DNA of 64,000 bases from assembly GCA_041277045.1 (NCBI GenBank), contig JBGFSY010000002.1:248001-312000 (forward strand), written 5' to 3'. The stretch's first letter is position 1; the number at the start of each line of letters is the position of its first letter. The stretch is from Reddybacter sp041277045 (lineage in GTDB: Bacteria > Pseudomonadota > Gammaproteobacteria > Pseudomonadales > Porticoccaceae). The notes below the pieces were generated by a model that worked only from the letters and a program-made list of their open reading frames with translations, searched no databases and was not told where the DNA came from. The translations under genes were made by a program, and so were the position numbers. Shown here in pieces: positions 59,716 to 64,000 of this stretch.

Positions 59716-62700
59716 CTATTGATCAATAACAATCTCGAGGTGAGATAACAGCGGAAAGTACAGTGCGGCTTTGAGCTTACGTGTGTTTTTAAGGGGCTTT
59801 TCGTCGCTGTTCTCATGTGATTGGCCCTGATGTAATAGCGCCAGAGTTTGCGCGTAGCGTGTCAGCTGAGGTTGATAGGTCTGGCGCTGCAGGCGGAGGA
59901 AATCGTCTAGCGCCTGGCCTTCCGCTGGCATTGCTGTTTTGTAGTCAACAATCCACTGGGTGTCATCAATAATAAAACAACGGTCGATAATAGCGCTGCC
60001 AATATGGCCGTTTTGCTCAACATAATTGAGGGCAAACTCACAATAGCTTTGCGGATGCAGACGATCAAAGATCCAGTGCTGAGCTCTATCGGCAAGGCAT
60101 TTTTCGAGTGCGCTATTGAGTGTCTCCAGCGCTTGTCCGGCATCGATAATACCCGCCTCTTTAATCTGTATAGCCCAGCTCGTTTGCTGCTTGCTGATGC
60201 GCTCGACACCCCAGGTGTCGACACCTTCAATAACCAGTAGCCGTAGTGTGCGGTGGAGTAGGGTGCCTATTTTTCGCGGGTCACTGGCCCCGGGTAGACT
60301 GATGGCGGGCGGCTTGTTTTCTGCCATTGGGGTGGGGGTGTTTGTCTTTGCGTCGCACGCCTTGTCGACAAAAGGGCTACGCCAGTCAGGTGGCAGTCGA
60401 AAACTATAACTCTCGCTACCGGCAGTGTTTTCAATAGGCTCATCAAGCTGTTCGGGGTTCTCTACGCAGGACGACGGATGCACAGTGACGGCACAATTGT
60501 CGAAGGCCAGAGGTTGCTCACCTTCACCACCAACGACGACATGCTTTTCAAGTACCGGCCATGCGGAGGCCAGTAAACTACCGGCGGCAGGGTTTTTTAG
60601 TGGCTGGCGAAATAGCAAATGTAGCCGTTGAATGGCACGGGTGCAGGCAACGTAGAGTACGCGGGTGTTTTCAAGGCGGGATTTAATGTTCTCTTCCCGC
60701 TTTAGGTGGGTGTAGAGGGCATCGTCCCCGGCACCGAGTTTTTGCGGGGGTGAGAGTAAAAGCTGATTATTGCCGTTATTATTAACGCGTTCGCGCCACA
60801 GCAGTAATTCGTGACTGTTGTTAGCACCACGGCGATCGAGGCCGGGAATAATCACCGTATCGAACTCCAGCCCTTTAGATTTATGGATGGTCATAATTTG
60901 CAGCGGGGGCGAATGGTTAGCACAGTCTGCTGTAGCCGTTTCAAGCAGAGGCTCCGCATAGAGCTGGTCAACGGCGTGTTGAAAACTGGGCCAGTCGTCA
61001 ATGGTTACTGCGCCCCGCGTGTGACTTTCGAGCAGGCCAAAATACTGCTGGCACTGGTGGCGGGCAATCTGCGCCTCTGCTTCATTGGGGCCAAGTGCTG
61101 CGGGGCCGCCGAGGGCCAACCAAGTGCCTTCAATCCAGGTGCGTAAGGGCTTTCGGTAGCGTTGTTGCCAGGCGCTGGCGATAACCCCTGCAACTCTGCG
61201 GATAATTTTTTCACCCTGTGTCGATAGTCTCAACGCTTGCTCAGTGCCAATTTCCCGATGGTTTACGAGTTGTAAAAGTAACAGGGGGTACTGGGCTTTT
61301 TCGGGTATAGGGTTGCTATGGATCGGCGCGGTGGCAATGGCCAGCAAGTCGGCCAAATCGAGCCCGCACCAGGGGGCACGGAGAAGGGCCAGCCAGGCGA
61401 TGCGATCGGCCGGGTTGAGCAGGGCGCGGGTCAACGACACCAGGTCAATAACCGGCATGGCGGAGGCCAGTGGGTCGATATCGCGGGCTTGCCACGGCAG
61501 CTGATGGGCGCGTAAGGCTGGCAGTATTTCCCGCAAGTGGGCGCGCCCTCGCACCAGAATGGCAATGCTTGCCTCGGGGTTTTGCTGTCGTGTTTGTAGG
61601 GCGCGCTGGGCGACCAGCTCAGCTTCTAAAAGAGCGTGATTTTCGTCTTCATTGCTGAGCACGTCGATGCTCACGGCCGGGTCGCTTAAAGCGGGTTTGA
61701 AACCATCGGAGTGGCCATAGGGCACTGCACCGCGCCCGCTATCCATCACCGGGGGGAAGGCCTTGGCAAACACCGCGTTCACCCAGTGAATAATATTGGC
61801 CTGAGAGCGGAAGTTAACGCTGAGGTCGAGGGGCTGTAATTGCAGGCTGCCGATGGGGTGTTTGCGGGCGTCGAGAAACAGGCCGACATTGGCATTGCGA
61901 AAGCTGTACAGGGACTGCATGCCGTCGCCAACAATAAATAGGGTGCGGCCATCGCCGCTCTGCCAGCCATTGGTGAGTAGGCGCAACAGGCTAAATTGCA
62001 CCGACGAGGTGTCCTGAAATTCATCGATGAGAATATGATTGATCTGTGCATCGAGGCGCAGGGTTAGATCAGTGGGCTCGTCTTCGCTACCCAATGCGTC
62101 TAATGCATTGAGGGTGATTTCAGAAAAATCACTGGCGCGTTGCTGCTGAAAAATCAATTTTAATTCGGCGACCAGGCGGGGTAGCAAGTTGGTTAGGGCT
62201 TCGAGCACTTGCCATTGAGCGGCATCGTAGTGGGCGGGGGGCAGGGCGCGGATATCACGCAGTGTGTCGAGCAGGCCCGCTTGCTCTTTGGCCCAGTCGC
62301 GCAGCTCGGCCCACTCCGTTTTGCGCTGGGCGGCAAAGTCGGGTTGCAGTGAGTCTTTTTTGGTGGGAAAGCCCGACGATTTATTAATGGTTTTACGCCA
62401 GTCGTCATCCTTTTTCAGTAGCAGTTCGACAATGCCCCGCCAGGCTGACAAATGGCCGCTGTGACTTTCAGGCAGGCCCGCAAGGCCCAGGCACGAATTG
62501 CTGCCCGTCGGCAGGTGCATAGCGGCGTAGTCGGCCAGTTGAGCGAGATCACTGGTTTGGGGGGCGAGTTGCTGGGCTGCCAGTTGCAGGGTTTCGTCGA
62601 TCAAACCCTGAAGGGCCTGTTCCAGCAATTGGCGTTTATTGCCGGAGGAAAAGATGATGCCCAGCCATTGCTCGCGCCGACTGAGTAGGCGTAGTAGTAA

Positions 62701-63261
62701 ACCTTCAAGGCGCGGTAGGTCATTATCGAAATGAATTAGCAGAGTTTCGAGGGCTTCACCCGTTGCTCCGGGCTTTTCTAGCTCGGCGAATACCTGTTGT
62801 ACGGCCAGTTGATAGGCAGCCTGGGGGTTGTCACTGGGTTCAGGCAATTGGCCAATGCCGAGATCGACGGCTAGCTGGCTGGCAAGGTGGCGACAAAAAC
62901 TGTCGATAGTCTGAATGCGCAGCCGGTTGGGCGCTTCAATCAGATTCCACCCCTGCTGGCGGTCTCGAGCCAGGGCTTGTAGTGCGAGCTCACGGCTTTG
63001 TTGCTCGTAGTCGTTATCAACGGGGGTGTTGTTCTGTGCGGCAACCAATGCGGCAATTAAACGGGCGCGCATTTCACCCGCCGCTTTGCGGGTGAAGGTC
63101 ATGCAGAGGATTTCTTCCGGCGCATTGGCCTGGGCCAGCAGGCAGAGTATGCGCTGGGTGAGTAGGCCTGTTTTGCCCGAGCCGGCGGGCGCGGCAACGG
63201 CGAAAGAGCGGTGGGTATCGAGGGCCTGTTGGCGAGCGTGTGCGTCAGCGGGTGGGGGCAT
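59716..63261 (-). CDS. AddA-like UvrD-family helicase/exonuclease
   Basis: An 1181-residue SF1 helicase with a nuclease tail. Walker A is AAPAGSGKTGLLTQR, motif II ILIDEFQDTSSVQ, and motif VI VLYVACTRAIQRLHLL. The C-terminal RecB-like nuclease has an Asp upstream and WIVDYKTAMPAEGQ. AddAB-type enzymes process double-strand ends for RecA. The partner gene lies just upstream (29 bp gap) on the same strand. It differs from classical RecB in gene context (no recC or recD here), so AddA-like is the better name. Confidence 0.9.
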   Translation of the reverse strand: MPPPADAHARQQALDTHRSFAVAAPAGSGKTGLLTQRILCLLAQANAPEEILCMTFTRKAAGEMRARLIAALVAAQNNTPVDNDYEQQSRELALQALARDRQQGWNLIEAPNRLRIQTIDSFCRHLASQLAVDLGIGQLPEPSDNPQAAYQLAVQQVFAELEKPGATGEALETLLIHFDNDLPRLEGLLLRLLSRREQWLGIIFSSGNKRQLLEQALQGLIDETLQLAAQQLAPQTSDLAQLADYAAMHLPTGSNSCLGLAGLPESHSGHLSAWRGIVELLLKKDDDWRKTINKSSGFPTKKDSLQPDFAAQRKTEWAELRDWAKEQAGLLDTLRDIRALPPAHYDAAQWQVLEALTNLLPRLVAELKLIFQQQRASDFSEITLNALDALGSEDEPTDLTLRLDAQINHILIDEFQDTSSVQFSLLRLLTNGWQSGDGRTLFIVGDGMQSLYSFRNANVGLFLDARKHPIGSLQLQPLDLSVNFRSQANIIHWVNAVFAKAFPPVMDSGRGAVPYGHSDGFKPALSDPAVSIDVLSNEDENHALLEAELVAQRALQTRQQNPEASIAILVRGRAHLREILPALRAHQLPWQARDIDPLASAMPVIDLVSLTRALLNPADRIAWLALLRAPWCGLDLADLLAIATAPIHSNPIPEKAQYPLLLLQLVNHREIGTEQALRLSTQGEKIIRRVAGVIASAWQQRYRKPLRTWIEGTWLALGGPAALGPNEAEAQIARHQCQQYFGLLESHTRGAVTIDDWPSFQHAVDQLYAEPLLETATADCANHSPPLQIMTIHKSKGLEFDTVIIPGLDRRGANNSHELLLWRERVNNNGNNQLLLSPPQKLGAGDDALYTHLKREENIKSRLENTRVLYVACTRAIQRLHLLFRQPLKNPAAGSLLASAWPVLEKHVVVGGEGEQPLAFDNCAVTVHPSSCVENPEQLDEPIENTAGSESYSFRLPPDWRSPFVDKACDAKTNTPTPMAENKPPAISLPGASDPRKIGTLLHRTLRLLVIEGVDTWGVERISKQQTSWAIQIKEAGIIDAGQALETLNSALEKCLADRAQHWIFDRLHPQSYCEFALNYVEQNGHIGSAIIDRCFIIDDTQWIVDYKTAMPAEGQALDDFLRLQRQTYQPQLTRYAQTLALLHQGQSHENSDEKPLKNTRKLKAALYFPLLSHLEIVIDQ

Positions 63262-63290
63262 TGGTGAGTATATTCGTCCGTAAATGCGTA

Positions 63291-64000
63291 TTAATTGAGG
63301 TTGTCGGCGGTTTCGTCGGCAGTGTTGCTGCGTTGGGCAATCTCAGGCCAGCGATTTAAAGGGTAGAGGTGGCTCTGGTAGCGCAGGGCCGCGCTGGTGT
63401 AAAAAACGATCTCTGCCTGGCCGTCGAGAAATTCCTTTGCTAGCGTTTCGAGCTGTTCACGCCATACCTCGAGGCAGTCTTCCCAGCCCTCAAAATCGAT
63501 TTTAGTCAGTGGCTGTAGGCCGGGAATAATCTCCGGTGTATCACTGACGCCTTTGGCGGTGACACTTTTTACCGTGGATATTTGTCCAAAACACAGGGCA
63601 CCGATTTGCTCGGGCAGGGCGAGGGCGTAGAGGGGCAGCTGGGGTTCTTCCAGCCGTTCACCAGCCCAGCAATTAATATTGGTGTCGCCGGTTTTGTAAT
63701 CGATTAACACGATGCGCTGGTCATCAAGCCGGTCGATGCGATCGATACGCAGACTTAAAGGTAGGCCACCGATGGACATAAAGAGCTGTTTTTCAGGGGC
63801 CAGTATGCTAAAGGCCTGGCGTTGCAGTTCTATGTCGAGCCACTGTTGCAGCAGGTGTTTAAGGCGTTGGGCTTCGATGGCGGCAAAGCGCGGGCCAAAA
63901 ATATCACTGCGACTTTGGTGTAAGGGGCGGAGGGCTTTGGCGATCACCTCTTCAACCGCCAGGTCGAGAGCGGCGCTATCTAAGGCTTTAACGCTGGCCT
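63291..64000 (-). CDS. AddB-like PD-(D/E)XK nuclease protein, 3' part (gene continues past the right edge)
   Basis: The frame is open to the last base, so the 5' part of the gene lies outside the window. The visible 236 residues are the C-terminal nuclease domain: LSLRIDRIDRLDDQRIVLID then YKTGDTNINCWAGERLEEPQ (catalytic Asp, Asp and Lys) and ALALPEQIGALCFGQI. It is the likely partner of the AddA-like helicase that follows 29 bp later. The C-terminus lacks the Cys cluster of iron-sulfur AddB proteins, so the exact subfamily is uncertain. An internal GTG at 63947 is probably not the start. Confidence 0.88.
   Translation of the reverse strand, partial: ASVKALDSAALDLAVEEVIAKALRPLHQSRSDIFGPRFAAIEAQRLKHLLQQWLDIELQRQAFSILAPEKQLFMSIGGLPLSLRIDRIDRLDDQRIVLIDYKTGDTNINCWAGERLEEPQLPLYALALPEQIGALCFGQISTVKSVTAKGVSDTPEIIPGLQPLTKIDFEGWEDCLEVWREQLETLAKEFLDGQAEIVFYTSAALRYQSHLYPLNRWPEIAQRSNTADETADNLN

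Noticed and set aside
1..64000. tRNA, rRNA or integron integrase genes
   Set aside because: No cloverleaf-like segment, rRNA stretch or tyrosine recombinase was recognised on reading both strands; a tRNA scan and an intI profile search would settle it.

Overview
The window looks like chromosome from a free-living, probably marine gammaproteobacterium. The left 13 kb has the gene order infA / bpt / aat / trxB / ftsK / lolA / rarA / crcB / serS / cysG that is typical of Pseudomonadales and the Cellvibrio/Spongiibacter group. The monomeric isocitrate dehydrogenase, the homogentisate pathway and a lipid or steroid-type cluster (DUF7064 / phosphotransferase / DUF6285) point towards Spongiibacteraceae-like bacteria. 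That assignment is an inference from gene content, not from a marker tree.

Region by region. (1) 0-13 kb is housekeeping: translation and N-end-rule factors, thioredoxin reductase, FtsK, LolA, a frameshifted RarA, fluoride channel, SerS, siroheme synthase, glutathione reductase. (2) 12.9-15.2 kb is an A+T-rich insert between two perfect 41-bp copies of a bidirectional terminator. It carries a zincin-like ORF and a small membrane-protein ORF, each followed by an integron attC-like site, with no integrase. (3) 15.2-25.5 kb holds a zinc alcohol dehydrogenase, monomeric IDH, a degenerate orphan response regulator, and the tyrosine operon hpd-hmgA-fahA-maiA with a heme-oxygenase-like diiron protein as its last gene. 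(4) 25.6-27.2 kb is a second accessory patch (SnoaL-like protein, acyltransferase-like protein lacking its catalytic HX4D motif). (5) 27-37 kb holds an MFS transporter, feoA-feoB plus a small Cys-rich Feo protein, SDR and aldo-keto reductases, a broken transglutaminase-like gene, the DUF7064 / phosphotransferase / DUF6285 operon and a cupin gene killed by two stop codons.

(6) 37.5-43.8 kb is the most interesting part. An RND/MMPL-type permease carries a C-terminal cyclic-nucleotide-binding domain. It is followed 117 bp later by a large class III nucleotide cyclase fused to an AAA-type ATPase and a TPR-like repeat region. Together they look like a synthesise-and-sense pair in which a second messenger could gate an envelope transporter. 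(7) 44-49.3 kb is a decayed mobile region: a CoA-transferase pseudogene, an orphan modA, a truncated RAYT transposase and an intact one, REP-like palindromes, a second attC cassette cluster (small membrane protein, double CDGSH protein, truncated hemoglobin) and a stray modA 5' fragment.

(8) 49.4-64 kb returns to core genes: a pqiA-pqiA-pqiB-pqiC lipid-transport operon, a DUF2970 protein, metH, nfuA with an IscR-like palindrome at its promoter, a TetR regulator, a DAHP synthase, and an AddA/AddB-like helicase-nuclease pair whose second member runs off the right edge. No rRNA, tRNA, CRISPR array or integron integrase was seen.
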